Part shown: piece by piece, positions 8,498-17,989 of the stretch | Layout: every line of letters starts with the position of its first letter | Position numbering within the stretch: position 1 is the first letter of the stretch | NCBI RefSeq assembly: GCF_005503535.1 | Contig: NZ_SCNN01000003.1 | Location: forward strand, 361,262-425,261 | DNA length: 64,000 bases | Direction: 5' to 3' | DNA from: Mesorhizobium comanense | GTDB lineage: Bacteria > Pseudomonadota > Alphaproteobacteria > Rhizobiales > Rhizobiaceae | The notes under the pieces: model-generated | The model's database searches: none | Told to the model about the DNA's origin: nothing | Seen by the model: only the letters and a program-made list of their open reading frames with translations | Made by a program: the position numbers and the translations under genes

Positions 8498-9445
8498 ATG
8501 GCTTCGCTGAAGGCGCTGGTCACCAAACCGTGGATCTGGTCGTTCGTCGGCGCGCTTCTGGTGTGGCTGGTCACGATCGCCTTCACCGGCGGTTACGGCG
8601 CCGGCGGCATGGTGACTGCGGCGCTGTCGCTGGCCGTGTTCACGGTCATCGTCGGTGTCGGCCAGATGTTCGTCATCACGCTCGGGCCGGGCAATGTCGA
8701 CCTGTCGCTGCCGGCCAATATCGGGCTCGCCAGCGCGGTGGCCATGAAGGTGATGGGCGGCAGCGATTCCATGATCGTCGTCGGCCTGCTCGCCGCGCTC
8801 GCCTGTGGGGCCGCGATCGGCGCCATCAACTATCTCCTGATCTGGGCGCTGCGCATTCCGCCCATCATTGCGACGCTTTCCGCCAGCTTCATCATCCAGT
8901 CGGTCGACATCAGCTTCGGGCGCGGGCTGCAGATCAAGCCGCCGCCGGGTTTCGCCGATTTCACCAACTGGCAAATTTTCGGCGTTCCGGTGCTGGCCAT
9001 GCTGACCGTGCTGTTCACCATCGGCGCGGCGATCGCGCTGCGGCGGATGATCTATGGGCGCTCGGTGCTGGCGATCGGCCAGAACATCCGCGCGGCCTGG
9101 CTCGCGGGGGTCAATGTCGGCCGCGTCCGCTTCCTCACCTACACGCTGTCGGGCGCGCTCGGCGGCATCGACGGCGCGCTGCTCGCCGGCTATTTCCGAG
9201 GCGCCAACGTCGATATCGGCAACGAATATCTGCTGGCCTCGATCGCGGTCGTGGTCATCGGCGGCACTTCCGTTGCCGGCGGCAAGGCCAATGTGCCCGG
9301 GGTCTGGGGCGCGGCGCTGTTCCTGGTGCTGCTGCTCACCATGCTCAACACGTTCGGGGTCAGTGCCGGCGTGCGGCTGCTGCTGACCGGGCTGATTATT
9401 GTGGGCGTGATCACGGCGGCGGGTGGCGAGAAGGCGGTGCGGTAG
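8498..9445 (+). CDS. Sugar ABC transporter permease, second subunit (RbsC-like)
   Basis: This 315-residue membrane protein is of the same family as its neighbour, with GPGNVDLSLPANIGLAS and a coupling loop MIYGRSVLAIGQNIRAAWLA. The ATG at 8498 sits just after the stop of the first permease and is preceded by AAGGAGAGG. An in-frame GTG three bases earlier is less likely. It is the last gene of the operon; a palindromic repeat follows before the convergent TetR gene. It probably pairs with the 7514 product in the membrane. Confidence 0.87.
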   Translation: MASLKALVTKPWIWSFVGALLVWLVTIAFTGGYGAGGMVTAALSLAVFTVIVGVGQMFVITLGPGNVDLSLPANIGLASAVAMKVMGGSDSMIVVGLLAALACGAAIGAINYLLIWALRIPPIIATLSASFIIQSVDISFGRGLQIKPPPGFADFTNWQIFGVPVLAMLTVLFTIGAAIALRRMIYGRSVLAIGQNIRAAWLAGVNVGRVRFLTYTLSGALGGIDGALLAGYFRGANVDIGNEYLLASIAVVVIGGTSVAGGKANVPGVWGAALFLVLLLTMLNTFGVSAGVRLLLTGLIIVGVITAAGGEKAVR

Positions 9446-9470
9446 CAAGATGTCGATGCTGGCGGGACAG

Positions 9471-9629
9471 CACCCCTCTCTGTCCTGCCGGACATCTCCC
9501 CCGCAAGGGGGGAGATCAGACGCCACTTCGGCTTTCGCCAATGTCCGTCGCTGAAGAGCAAGCGAGACACTGAAGCTGCCAATCTCCCCCCTTGCGGGGG
9601 AGATGCCCGGCAGGGCAGAGGGGGGTGTG
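9471..9629. repeat. Palindromic intergenic element (family A, copy 1)
   Basis: The element opens with CACCCCTCTCTGTCCTGCCG and closes with a near-complementary arm ending GGGGGGTGTG. Each arm contains an inner hairpin (ATCTCCCCC-GCAA-GGGGGGAGAT on the left). It lies between convergent genes, where it could also act as a two-way terminator. A close copy is at 18900-19057. Confidence 0.85.
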
Positions 9630-9660
9630 AAGGATCGCGGCAGAACCACCCTCAGCTGTG

Positions 9661-10242
9661 TCAGTCCGTATCCACCTCCAAGTGCCGCGCCAACATCGAT
9701 CGCAATTCCTCCAGCACGCCATCGCGCAGGCGTTTCTCGCCGACCAGCGCCAGCGGGATGCGCATCAGCTGCGGCACGATGACGGCCAATCGCTCGGCCT
9801 GGCCGGCCGGGAGCGGCGGTTCGGCCTGTGCGAACAGAGCGGCGATCTGCTCGCGCCGGCGTCCCCGCATCTTGCGCCGCCAGCCCTCGTCGCCGGGCAG
9901 GTCGAGCAGCGCTGAATAGGCCGGATGGGTGCCCACGAAACGGCCCAGCAACTCGAACAGCGCATCCGCGATGGCTGCCGGCGCCAGGCCTGTGGCCTGT
10001 TCCTGCAAGGCGTCGAGCTGGGCAGACAGGCTTTCCGCGTTTTCGGCCAGAATCGCCTGCGCCAGCGCTTCCTTGGTCGGGAAGAACAGGTAGAGCGTGC
10101 CGATGGCCGCGCCGGCGCGCGCGGCGATCTCGGTCATCGTCGTCGCGTCGAACCCTTTCTCGACAAACAACGCCGAGGCACTCGCCATCAGCGCGGCGAC
10201 CCGCTCACGCCCTCTTTTTTGTTGCGGCGCACGCGGATTCAT
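9661..10242 (-). CDS. TetR/AcrR-family transcriptional regulator
   Basis: The 193-residue reading from ATG 10242 (MNPRAPQQKRGRERVAALMA) has a typical TetR N-terminal HTH with FDATTMTEIAARAGAAIGTL followed by YLFFPTKEAL, and a helical C-terminal ligand domain. In-frame ATGs at 10272 and 10278 are possible starts, but they overlap the repeated motif at 10271-10306. It is divergent from the DHA2 exporter, so it most likely represses that exporter in response to a transported or toxic compound. Confidence 0.82.
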   Translation of the reverse strand: MNPRAPQQKRGRERVAALMASASALFVEKGFDATTMTEIAARAGAAIGTLYLFFPTKEALAQAILAENAESLSAQLDALQEQATGLAPAAIADALFELLGRFVGTHPAYSALLDLPGDEGWRRKMRGRRREQIAALFAQAEPPLPAGQAERLAVIVPQLMRIPLALVGEKRLRDGVLEELRSMLARHLEVDTD

Positions 10243-10270
10243 CACCGATGCTCTTGCTTTTTCCGAAGCC

Positions 10271-10306
10271 ATCCTCATATTTCCAAACCTGAGACTATCC
10301 TCATAT
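10271..10306. promoter_or_regulatory. Direct repeat in the tetR-exporter intergenic region
   Basis: ATCCTCATAT occurs at 10271-10280 and again at 10297-10306, 26 bases apart, between the divergent genes. It could be part of the operator or overlapping promoters. TetR sites are usually inverted repeats, so this is tentative. Confidence 0.35.
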
Positions 10307-10351
10307 ATTACGCTGACGGCAATCGCGCCAGCACCGTCGAGAGTTACCACC

Positions 10352-12061
10352 ATGAATACCGCCGCAGATAGCCGCCCGCAGAGCCACAAATGGATGGTTC
10401 TGAGCAACACGACGCTGGGCATGCTGGCCGCCGCCATCAACGGCTCGATCCTTTTGATCAGCCTGCCGGCGGTGTTTCGCGGCATCGGCCTCAAGGCGCT
10501 CGATCCCGGCAACATCAATTACCTCTTGTGGGCGATCATCGGCTACATGATCGCCACCGCCGTGCTCGTGGTCGCCTTCGGCCGGCTCGGCGACCAGTTC
10601 GGCCGCGCGAAAATGTACAATCTCGGCTTCGCCATCTTTACCGCCGCCTCGATCGCGCTCAGCCTCCTGCCGGGCCAAGGCGATTTCGCCGCCATGTATC
10701 TGATCTCGGTGCGCATTATCCAGGGCATTGGCGGCGCGCTGATCATGGCCAATTCCACCGCGCTCTTGACCGATGCCTTTCCCGAGAACGAACGCGGCTT
10801 CGCGCTCGGCATCAATGTGGTGGCGGCCATCGGCGGCCAATTCATCGGCCTCTTGATCGGTGGCCTGCTCGCCGACACGGACTGGCGGCTGGTGTTCTGG
10901 ATCAACGTGCCGTTCGGCCTCGTCGGCACGGTCTGGGCCTATCTGAAGCTGCATGACGCGCCGAACCGCTCCACACACACGATCGACTGGCTCGGCAATA
11001 TCAGTTTCGGGCTCGGCCTGGTGCTCATCCTCACCGCCATCACTTACGGCCTGCAGCCCTATGGCGAACAGGTCATGGCGTGGACCAGCCCGAAAGTGCT
11101 GACGCTGTTTGCGATCGGCTTCCTCTCGCTGGTCGCCTTCATCTTCATCGAGCAGCGCGTCGCCAAGCCGATGCTGGACCTGAAGCTGTTTCGCATTCCA
11201 GGTTTCGCCTACGGCAACATCGCGAACCTCGCCTCCGGCATCGCGCGCGGCGGGCTGCAGTTCATGCTGATCGTCTGGCTGCAAGGCATCTGGCTGCCAC
11301 TGCACGGCTATTCCTTCGAGCAGACGCCGCTGTGGTCGGCGATCTTCATGCTGCCACTGACGGTCGGCTTCCTGATCGCCGGCCCGGTGTCGGGCTATTT
11401 CTCCGACCGGATCGGCGGCGTGCCCTTCGCGGTCGGCGGCATGGTGGTGGGCGCGGCGAGCTTCGTGGCGCTGATGGCGCTGCCGGCCGACTTTTCCTAC
11501 ACGGCATTCGCTGGCCTGCTGTTCCTCAACGGCCTCGGCTCCGGCCTGTTCGTGGCGCCGAATTCAACGCAGATCATGAATTCGGTGCCGGCGCGCGAAC
11601 GTGGCCAGGCCTCGGGCATGCGCGCGACGACCACGAACGCCGGACAGGTGCTGTCGATCGGCCTGTTCTTCAGCCTGATGATCGTCGGCCTCGCCGCCAG
11701 CCTGCCGCAGAGCATGGAAGCGGGCCTGCTGGCGCAGCACGTCCCGCAGGGGATCGCGCACCAGATCGCCAACATGCCGCCGGTCGCCAGCCTGTTCGCC
11801 GCCTTCCTCGGCTACAATCCGATGGGCGAACTGATCCCGGCCGATGTGTTGCACGCGCTGCCGCAGCAGAGCATCGACACGCTGACCGGGCATGCCTTCT
11901 TCCCGGAGCTGATGTCGGGGCCGTTCAAGCACGGGCTGGTTTTCGCGTTCACCTTCTCGGCGGCTCTGTATCTCCTGGCGGCCTTTGCCTCCTGGCGTGG
12001 CGGACGCAACGCCGGCGCCGCCATCCCCGGCATGGTCGCCGAAGCCGCCGGCCAGCGCTGA
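10352..12061 (+). CDS. MFS drug/proton antiporter, DHA2 (EmrB/QacA) family
   Basis: This 569-residue membrane protein has about 14 hydrophobic segments, as expected of the 14-TMS DHA2 family. Motif A is present as VAFGRLGDQFGRAKMYN after TM2. Motif C-like glycine-rich sequence follows at VVAAIGGQFIGLLIGG. The ATG at 10352 (MNTAADSRPQSHKWMVLSNT) is the natural start; reading further upstream would run into the TetR promoter. It likely exports a hydrophobic or cationic compound in exchange for protons and is probably controlled by the divergent TetR. The substrate cannot be assigned. Confidence 0.88.
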   Translation: MNTAADSRPQSHKWMVLSNTTLGMLAAAINGSILLISLPAVFRGIGLKALDPGNINYLLWAIIGYMIATAVLVVAFGRLGDQFGRAKMYNLGFAIFTAASIALSLLPGQGDFAAMYLISVRIIQGIGGALIMANSTALLTDAFPENERGFALGINVVAAIGGQFIGLLIGGLLADTDWRLVFWINVPFGLVGTVWAYLKLHDAPNRSTHTIDWLGNISFGLGLVLILTAITYGLQPYGEQVMAWTSPKVLTLFAIGFLSLVAFIFIEQRVAKPMLDLKLFRIPGFAYGNIANLASGIARGGLQFMLIVWLQGIWLPLHGYSFEQTPLWSAIFMLPLTVGFLIAGPVSGYFSDRIGGVPFAVGGMVVGAASFVALMALPADFSYTAFAGLLFLNGLGSGLFVAPNSTQIMNSVPARERGQASGMRATTTNAGQVLSIGLFFSLMIVGLAASLPQSMEAGLLAQHVPQGIAHQIANMPPVASLFAAFLGYNPMGELIPADVLHALPQQSIDTLTGHAFFPELMSGPFKHGLVFAFTFSAALYLLAAFASWRGGRNAGAAIPGMVAEAAGQR

Positions 12062-12158
12062 TTGCCGTAACACACCGACGCCGGTTCCTTTCCCGGCCAT
12101 GGCGCTGTAAGTCCTGTTCGCGCGGCCATGGCCGCTTGTCATTCCCGGGAGGTTTTGC

Positions 12159-14231
12159 GTGTCCGATTTCGTGAAGGTCAGCCGCGATGGGGACGTCGCC
12201 ATCGTCACCATCGACAATCCACCGGTCAACGCGTTGAGCTTCCACGTCCGCGAGCCGCTGATGCAGGCGCTACTTGCCATGCGCGACGACGCTTCCGTGG
12301 CCGCGATCGTGCTGGCCTGCGCCGGCCGCACCTTCGTGGCCGGCGCCGACATCACCGAATTCGGCAAGCCGGTGCAGCAGCCGGACCTGCGGGCCATCGT
12401 GGCCGTGCTGGAGACAATCGCCAAGCCAACGGTCGCCGCGATCCACGGCACCGCGCTCGGCGGCGGGCTCGAACTGGCGCTCGGTTGCCATTTCCGCGTC
12501 GCCGACGCCGGCGCCAGGCTTGGCCTGCCCGAGGTCAAGCTCGGCATCCTGCCCGGCGGCGGCGGCACGGTGCGGCTGCCGCGTCTTCTTGGCGCGGTGA
12601 AGGCACTGAGGATGATCGTTTCGGGTATGCCGATCAGCGCGGCCGAGGCGCATGAAGCTGGTCTGGTCGATGCCGTTTTCCAGGGCGATCTGACGCCCCA
12701 CGCCGTGAACTTCGCGCGCGAGATGGCGCGCAAGGGCGGCCCGTTCACGCCAGTCCGCGACCGCGACGACCTGCTGGGGGAAACCGACCTCGCGGCCTTT
12801 GACGCCGAGGCGGCGGACCTCGCCAGGAAGGCCCGGGGCCTCGAGGCGCCGATCGCCTGTGCGCAGGCGGTGCGCAACGCCGTCACAATGCCCTTCGACG
12901 AGGCGCTGGCGGCGGAACGCGCGCTGTTCGTGAAACTGGTCGCCAGCGACCAGTCGCGTGCGCAGCGGCATCTGTTCTTCGGCGAACGCGAGGCGGCGAA
13001 GCTTCCGGGCAAGGATGTCGTCAAACGCAGGATCGGCCGAGTCGGCGTCATCGGCGCCGGAACGATGGGCGGCGGCATCGCCATGGCCTTCGCCAATGGC
13101 GGCTTCCCCGTCACCTTGCTGGAGACCAGCCATGAGGCGCTGCAGCGTGGGTTGGGTACGATCGAGAAGAATTATGCCGTCTCGGTCACACGCGGCTCGC
13201 TGAGCGAGGAGGCCAAGCGGGACCGGCTCGCTCAGTTCAAAGGCTCCACCGATTACGCCGATCTCGCCGATTGCGACCTGATCATCGAAGCCGTGTTCGA
13301 GGATATGGCAGTCAAGAAGGAGGTGTTCGGCAAGCTGGATGCCGTCGCAAAGCCGGGCGCCATCCTTGCCACCAACACCTCCTATCTCGACATCAACGAG
13401 ATCGCCGCTTCGATCTCGCGGCCGCAGGATGTGCTCGGCCTGCATTTCTTCTCCCCGGCCAATGTCATGAAGCTCTTGGAGATCGTTCGCGCGGAAAAGA
13501 CCGCGCCGGATGCATTGGCGAGCGTTGTCGACCTAGCGCGCAGGATCGGCAAGGTGGCTGTCGTCGTTGGCGTCTGTCACGGTTTTGTCGGCAACCGCAT
13601 GCTGGCCGCGCGGGGGTCTGAGTCCGAAGCGCTTCTGCTGGAGGGCGCGACACCCAGCCAGATCGACAGGGCTTTCACCGATTTCGGCTGGCCGATGGGG
13701 CCGTTCCAGATGGGCGACCTCGCCGGTCTCGATATCGGCTGGCGCAACCGCAAGGCACGCGGGCTGACGGCTGTCATCGCCGACACGCTGTGCGAACGCG
13801 GACATTTCGGCCAGAAGACCGGCCGCGGTTTCTATCTCTACGAGGCAGGTGCGCGCGCTGGTATCCCCGACCCTGAGGTGGAGTCACTGATCCGCGAAAA
13901 AGCCGCGGAGAAGGGCATCGCACCAAGGGAGATCAGCGCCGATGAAATCATCGAGCGCACGCTCTATCCGTTGGTCAACGAGGGCGCGAAAATCCTCGAA
14001 GAGAAGATCGCCGCCCGCGCCTCCGACATCGATGTCGTGTGGGTCAACGGCTACGGTTTCCCGATCGGCAGGGGCGGGCCGATGTTCTGGGCCGGCCTTG
14101 AGGGGGCGTCCAAAATTGTCGAGCGGCTCGAGCACTGGCACCAGCGCACCGGCAAGGATGTCTTCAAGCCCGCGCAGCTGCTGAAGCGGATGGCGGAGAC
14201 CGGCTCGTGGGATGTCGACGCGAAGGCCTGA
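12159..14231 (+). CDS. Bifunctional enoyl-CoA hydratase/3-hydroxyacyl-CoA dehydrogenase (FadJ-like)
   Basis: This 690-residue fusion has an N-terminal crotonase domain (~1-190) with oxyanion and catalytic segments FVAGADITEF, LGGGLELALG and LPEVKLGILPGGGG, so both catalytic glutamates are present. A Rossmann domain starts near residue 290 with VGVIGAGTMGGGIA, and the dehydrogenase His is in LHFFSPANVM. Two C-terminal 3HCDH helical domains follow. The GTG start at 12159 is supported by GGGAGG eight bases upstream. It performs the hydration and oxidation steps of beta-oxidation. No thiolase partner is adjacent, so its substrate is uncertain; its end converges with the aromatic cluster. Confidence 0.9.
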   Translation: MSDFVKVSRDGDVAIVTIDNPPVNALSFHVREPLMQALLAMRDDASVAAIVLACAGRTFVAGADITEFGKPVQQPDLRAIVAVLETIAKPTVAAIHGTALGGGLELALGCHFRVADAGARLGLPEVKLGILPGGGGTVRLPRLLGAVKALRMIVSGMPISAAEAHEAGLVDAVFQGDLTPHAVNFAREMARKGGPFTPVRDRDDLLGETDLAAFDAEAADLARKARGLEAPIACAQAVRNAVTMPFDEALAAERALFVKLVASDQSRAQRHLFFGEREAAKLPGKDVVKRRIGRVGVIGAGTMGGGIAMAFANGGFPVTLLETSHEALQRGLGTIEKNYAVSVTRGSLSEEAKRDRLAQFKGSTDYADLADCDLIIEAVFEDMAVKKEVFGKLDAVAKPGAILATNTSYLDINEIAASISRPQDVLGLHFFSPANVMKLLEIVRAEKTAPDALASVVDLARRIGKVAVVVGVCHGFVGNRMLAARGSESEALLLEGATPSQIDRAFTDFGWPMGPFQMGDLAGLDIGWRNRKARGLTAVIADTLCERGHFGQKTGRGFYLYEAGARAGIPDPEVESLIREKAAEKGIAPREISADEIIERTLYPLVNEGAKILEEKIAARASDIDVVWVNGYGFPIGRGGPMFWAGLEGASKIVERLEHWHQRTGKDVFKPAQLLKRMAETGSWDVDAKA

Positions 14232-14258
14232 CCGTCCCGCCATCGGGAGAAGGGGTCG

Positions 14259-15143
14259 CTATTTGCGATCCCTCGCCAGCACGAAATCGTGCTCGACCTC
14301 CCAGAACGGTCCGCCGAATTCCAGGCTCTCCGCCCGCCCCGGATCGTCGATCCGCCTGAATTCGGCGAGCAGGCTTTCCTTCACGCCGAAGACCGCGTCC
14401 GAATTGATGTAGGGGTCGTCGGGGTCGAAGATGTGGGTGGTCAGCGTCTCGAAACCGTCGGCCTTGAGGATGTAATGCAGGTGCGCCGGGCGGTAAGGGT
14501 GCCGGCCCAGCGCATGGAGCAGCTTGCCGACCGTGCCATCATCGGGGATCGGGTAGAATTTCGGCTTCACGGCGCGAAACCAGTAGCGGCCGTCGGCGCC
14601 GGTGCGGAAGACGCCGCGCAGGTTGAAATCGGGCTGGATGCCCTTCTGCTGGACATCGTAGAAGCCCTCGTCATTGGCCTGCCAGACATCGAGCACGGCA
14701 TTGGCGATCGGCTTGCCCTCGGTGTCGAGGATGCGGCCATGGATGAACATGTCCTCACCCTTCTGGTCGAGGCAGATGTTGGCGCCCATCGGCAGTTCCG
14801 GCGCGTCGGCGATGTGGAACGGCCCGAGCACCGTCGATTCCGAAGCGCCAGACGGCTTGCGGTTGTTGATGGCGTCGACCAGCATCGAAACGCCCAGCAC
14901 GTCGGACAACAGGATGAATTCCTGCCGCCATTCCGTGGAGAGCTGGCCGGTCCTGGTCAGGAACAGGATGGCATCGAACCATTCGTCCTGAGTCGGTTCG
15001 ATCTCCTTCACCGCCTCATGCAGCTTGCGGGTGATGACCTCCATCACCGCCTTGAGCCGTTCGCTGCTGGCGTTCCTGTTGCGGCCGGTGACGACCTCGA
15101 CCGAATTCGCCTCGGTGAAGAAGCCTTTTTCGTGCGCTTCCAT
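14259..15143 (-). CDS. Hydroxyquinol 1,2-dioxygenase-like intradiol dioxygenase (copy 1)
   Basis: This 294-residue enzyme has an N-terminal helical dimerisation domain and an intradiol dioxygenase barrel. All four Fe(III) ligands are visible: Tyr in DEGFYDVQ, Tyr in KFYPIPDDG, and two His in RPAHLHYI. The PIPDDG stretch is typical of hydroxyquinol rather than catechol enzymes. Expected reaction: hydroxyquinol + O2 to maleylacetate. The ATG at 15143 has AGG eight bases upstream; a GTG at 15152 overlapping the previous stop is the alternative. It is the last gene of the minus-strand aromatic operon, after the flavin monooxygenase. Confidence 0.85.
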   Translation of the reverse strand: MEAHEKGFFTEANSVEVVTGRNRNASSERLKAVMEVITRKLHEAVKEIEPTQDEWFDAILFLTRTGQLSTEWRQEFILLSDVLGVSMLVDAINNRKPSGASESTVLGPFHIADAPELPMGANICLDQKGEDMFIHGRILDTEGKPIANAVLDVWQANDEGFYDVQQKGIQPDFNLRGVFRTGADGRYWFRAVKPKFYPIPDDGTVGKLLHALGRHPYRPAHLHYILKADGFETLTTHIFDPDDPYINSDAVFGVKESLLAEFRRIDDPGRAESLEFGGPFWEVEHDFVLARDRK

Positions 15144-15148
15144 GTCTC

Positions 15149-16903
15149 TCACCTGTCCAGGATTGCGGTCAGCGCCCGGCGCAAGTCGGCCGCCGGGTCG
15201 GCGCTGATCGTGTCGCTGCGCCAGCCGACATGCTGGTCGGGCCGCACCAGCAGCACGCCGCTGTCGCGGATTTCGCGGGCGCGCGCCCAGTCGCCGGAAA
15301 AGTCCTGCCAGGGTTGGCGCGGGCCGATGAGGTGGCCTGATATGTCGATGCCCAGTTCCTTGCCGACTGTCTTGGCGGCGTCGAGCCAGCCCTGGCCGCC
15401 AATGCCGGTCAGCATGGTAAACTTGCCATGGCCGGTCAGGTCGAGCGTGGAAACCTTGTCGCCCCGATCCGAATGTACCCAGACATGCGGCAGCCGTGCG
15501 CCGGGCCAGCTCGTTGGTTGATAGTGCAGTTCGGCGTCCTTCTCGAAGGCCGGTTCCTTCTGGCCGTCGGTGACGATGGCGTTCGAGATATAGCGCTGGT
15601 TCATCTCGACGCCATGGGCATCGAACTCATAGACCTTGGAAGCGATGGTTTCGCGGATTTTTGTCCGCTGCGCTTCGGCGGCCGGCGTGTCGTCGCAGCG
15701 CGCGTCCATGTTGGACTGCATCTTCACCGGATCGATGGAATCGAGCAGGCCGAGCGCCTTGAAGATCGGGCCGAACTCCTCGATCGACTTGTTGGCGCGG
15801 GTGACGATCTGCTTGGCGACTGGAGCGCGCTCCCGCGAATAGCTGTCGAGCAGCCTTTCGCCAGCCTTGCCCTTGAGGACATAGGCGAGCTTCCAGGCTA
15901 GATTGAAACCATCCTGGATCGAGGTGTTGGAGCCCAGCCCGTTCGACGGCGGGTGCCGGTGGATGGCATCGCCCATGCAGAAGACGCGGCCCTTGGAGGT
16001 CTGCGTGGCGTACATGTTGTTGACGGTCCAGGTCGATACCGACTGGATTTCGATGTCGAGTTCCGGGTCGCCGACGAGATCGCGCGCCACCTTTTTGGCG
16101 AAGGCGTCGTCGACCTTCGGCGCCGGCTGGTTGATGTCGTAGCCCCAGACGATCAGCCATTCGTTCCATGGCCGGATCATGCGCACCAGGCCCATGCCGA
16201 TGCCGCCGACATCGGCCCCCGGCTGCACCACCCAGTAGAGCACGGACGGGCGGTGGGCGACGTATCTCGACAGGTCGGCCTTGAACAGGATGTTCATCGA
16301 ACCGCCGACGCCCATCTTGCCCTCGAAGGGCAGGCCGGCATGTTCGGCAACCAGCGAATTGCCGCCGTCGGCGCCGACCAGATATTTCGAACGCACCGTG
16401 AAATCCTTGCCGGTCAGCCGGTCGCGGCAGGTGGTGGTGACGCCCTCGGCATCCTGCACATGCGAGAGATATTCGGTCGACATGCGCGCCTGCGTGCCGC
16501 GCGAACAGGCGGTCTTGAACAGCAGCGGCTCCATGAAGGTCTGCGGCAGATCGTTCATATGCGAGGGCGAGGAGAGCAGGTGCTCGGCGCGGGAGAGCGG
16601 ATGCTTGCCCCAGCTGCGCATGCGGCCGATCTCCTCGCCGGCAAGCGAGGTGCAGAACACGTTCTCGCCCATCAGGTCCTGTTCGGTGGCGTGCATATAG
16701 GCTTCCGCCTCGACATCGCTGCCGAGGTCGCGCAGCACCTCCATGGTGCGCTGGTTGGTGATGTGGGCGCGCGGCGTCGCGGCCAGCCAGCGGTAGCGGT
16801 TGATGATCATGTTCTCGACGCCATAGGTCGAAAGCAGCGCGGCCGTCGCCGAACCCGCTGGCCCGGTTCCGATGATCAGAACGTCGGTGGTGATGTCAGC
16901 CAT
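15149..16903 (-). CDS. FAD-dependent aromatic hydroxylase (phenol/resorcinol-type monooxygenase)
   Basis: This 584-residue class A flavoprotein monooxygenase has the dinucleotide-binding motif IIGTGPAGSATAALL at ~10, the DG motif YLVGADGGNSLV near 200, and the GD motif VFCMGDAIHRHPPSNGLG near 315. A C-terminal thioredoxin-like domain follows, as in TfdB (2,4-dichlorophenol 6-monooxygenase) and phenol hydroxylases. With hydroxyquinol dioxygenases on both sides of the operon, the likely job is hydroxylating a dihydroxybenzene or similar phenol to hydroxyquinol using NAD(P)H and O2 (inference). It overlaps the upstream permease gene by 8 bases. Confidence 0.82.
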   Translation of the reverse strand: MADITTDVLIIGTGPAGSATAALLSTYGVENMIINRYRWLAATPRAHITNQRTMEVLRDLGSDVEAEAYMHATEQDLMGENVFCTSLAGEEIGRMRSWGKHPLSRAEHLLSSPSHMNDLPQTFMEPLLFKTACSRGTQARMSTEYLSHVQDAEGVTTTCRDRLTGKDFTVRSKYLVGADGGNSLVAEHAGLPFEGKMGVGGSMNILFKADLSRYVAHRPSVLYWVVQPGADVGGIGMGLVRMIRPWNEWLIVWGYDINQPAPKVDDAFAKKVARDLVGDPELDIEIQSVSTWTVNNMYATQTSKGRVFCMGDAIHRHPPSNGLGSNTSIQDGFNLAWKLAYVLKGKAGERLLDSYSRERAPVAKQIVTRANKSIEEFGPIFKALGLLDSIDPVKMQSNMDARCDDTPAAEAQRTKIRETIASKVYEFDAHGVEMNQRYISNAIVTDGQKEPAFEKDAELHYQPTSWPGARLPHVWVHSDRGDKVSTLDLTGHGKFTMLTGIGGQGWLDAAKTVGKELGIDISGHLIGPRQPWQDFSGDWARAREIRDSGVLLVRPDQHVGWRSDTISADPAADLRRALTAILDR

Positions 16904-17984
16904 GCGGCCCTCCCTTTGTGCTTGAAGACAGTGGTCCTCCGGTCAGCCGCCGGCGAACGGGAAACAGCTGGATGCCGGTGCGCCCGGTGAACAGGCCCCA
17001 CAGGCCACGCGGCGCAAACAGCATGATGACGATGCCGATCAGGCCGAGGATCAGCAGGTACCAGGAACCGTAGTCGGCCAGCAGGGTCTGCAGGATATAG
17101 AAGACGATGACGCCGACGATCGGTCCCTCGATGGTGCCGATGCCGCCGATGACGACGATGAAGATGACATAGGCCGTCCAGTCGACCACGGAGAAGGCCG
17201 CGTCGGGCGAAATGCGCGCCTTCTGCACGTAGATCAGCGCGCCGGCGAGCCCGGTGCCGAAGGCTGCGGCAAGATAGACCAGTGTCTTCATGCGGCGGGC
17301 GTCGACGCCGACCGAGCGCGCGGCTTCCTGGTTGTCGCGCACGGCGGCGAGGCCAAGTCCCTGTTTCGAACGCAGCAGGCGATAGACGAGAAAGATGGTG
17401 GCAATGGCCAGCAGCAGCGCCAGCCAGTAGGTCAGGATGTCGCCGGCGCCGGACGATTTGACGCCGAACAGGTCGCCGATGAATTTCAGCGCCGGCATAT
17501 CCCGGGTCGCCTCGCGCGGCAAAGAGGTGCCGGTGCCGCCGCCCAGCATCTTCCACTGCGCCAGCGCCAGCCGCACCACTTCGGCGATGACCCAGCTGCC
17601 GATGGCGAAATAGGCGCCCTGCAGCCGAAACAGGAAGAAGGCGGTGGGGATGGCGAGCAAGGCGCTGGCAATGCCGGCCAACAGGATCGCGGCCAGCGGG
17701 TCGAGCCCGGCGAGGATGACGAGGGCAAACATGGCGTAGGCGCCGAAACCGACGAAAGCCTGCTGGCCGACCGAGACCAGACCGGCATAGCCGGCGAGCA
17801 GGTTCCAGTTCTGCGCCAGCGCCAGCATGGTCAGGATGAAGAACAGGTCCTGCAGCACGCTGCGCGATGCAAACAGCGGCGCGGCGAAGGCGAGCACGAT
17901 AACCAGCGCCCCTATGACAGCTGATATCGCCGATGCCCTGGTGCGTGTTTCGACTTTCCATTGCGTGAGGGAAGCGTCGGTCAT
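16896..17984 (-). CDS. Branched-chain-type ABC transporter permease (LivM-like)
   Basis: This 362-residue membrane protein of the HAAT family has the LivM hallmarks NWNLLAGYAGLVSVGQQAFVG near residue 60 and the cytoplasmic loop LAAVRDNQEAARSVGVD. About nine hydrophobic segments are seen. The start MTDASLTQWK at 17984 fits family length better than longer readings. It overlaps the monooxygenase start and lies five bases after the LivH-like gene. Given the operon it probably imports an aromatic acid or phenol rather than an amino acid. Confidence 0.87.
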   Translation of the reverse strand: MTDASLTQWKVETRTRASAISAVIGALVIVLAFAAPLFASRSVLQDLFFILTMLALAQNWNLLAGYAGLVSVGQQAFVGFGAYAMFALVILAGLDPLAAILLAGIASALLAIPTAFFLFRLQGAYFAIGSWVIAEVVRLALAQWKMLGGGTGTSLPREATRDMPALKFIGDLFGVKSSGAGDILTYWLALLLAIATIFLVYRLLRSKQGLGLAAVRDNQEAARSVGVDARRMKTLVYLAAAFGTGLAGALIYVQKARISPDAAFSVVDWTAYVIFIVVIGGIGTIEGPIVGVIVFYILQTLLADYGSWYLLILGLIGIVIMLFAPRGLWGLFTGRTGIQLFPVRRRLTGGPLSSSTKGGPHG

Positions 17985-17989
17985 GGCGC

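Noticed and set aside
7481..9649. Very long minus-strand open frame opposite the two sugar permeases
   Set aside because: Its translation is Arg/Asp/Gln-rich low-complexity sequence without domains, a codon-bias shadow of the plus-strand permeases, which show clear membrane segments and motifs.
11564..13114. Minus-strand open frame spanning the exporter end and FadJ start
   Set aside because: It crosses two clearly coded plus-strand genes and a promoter gap, and is Ser/Arg/Pro-rich without structure.
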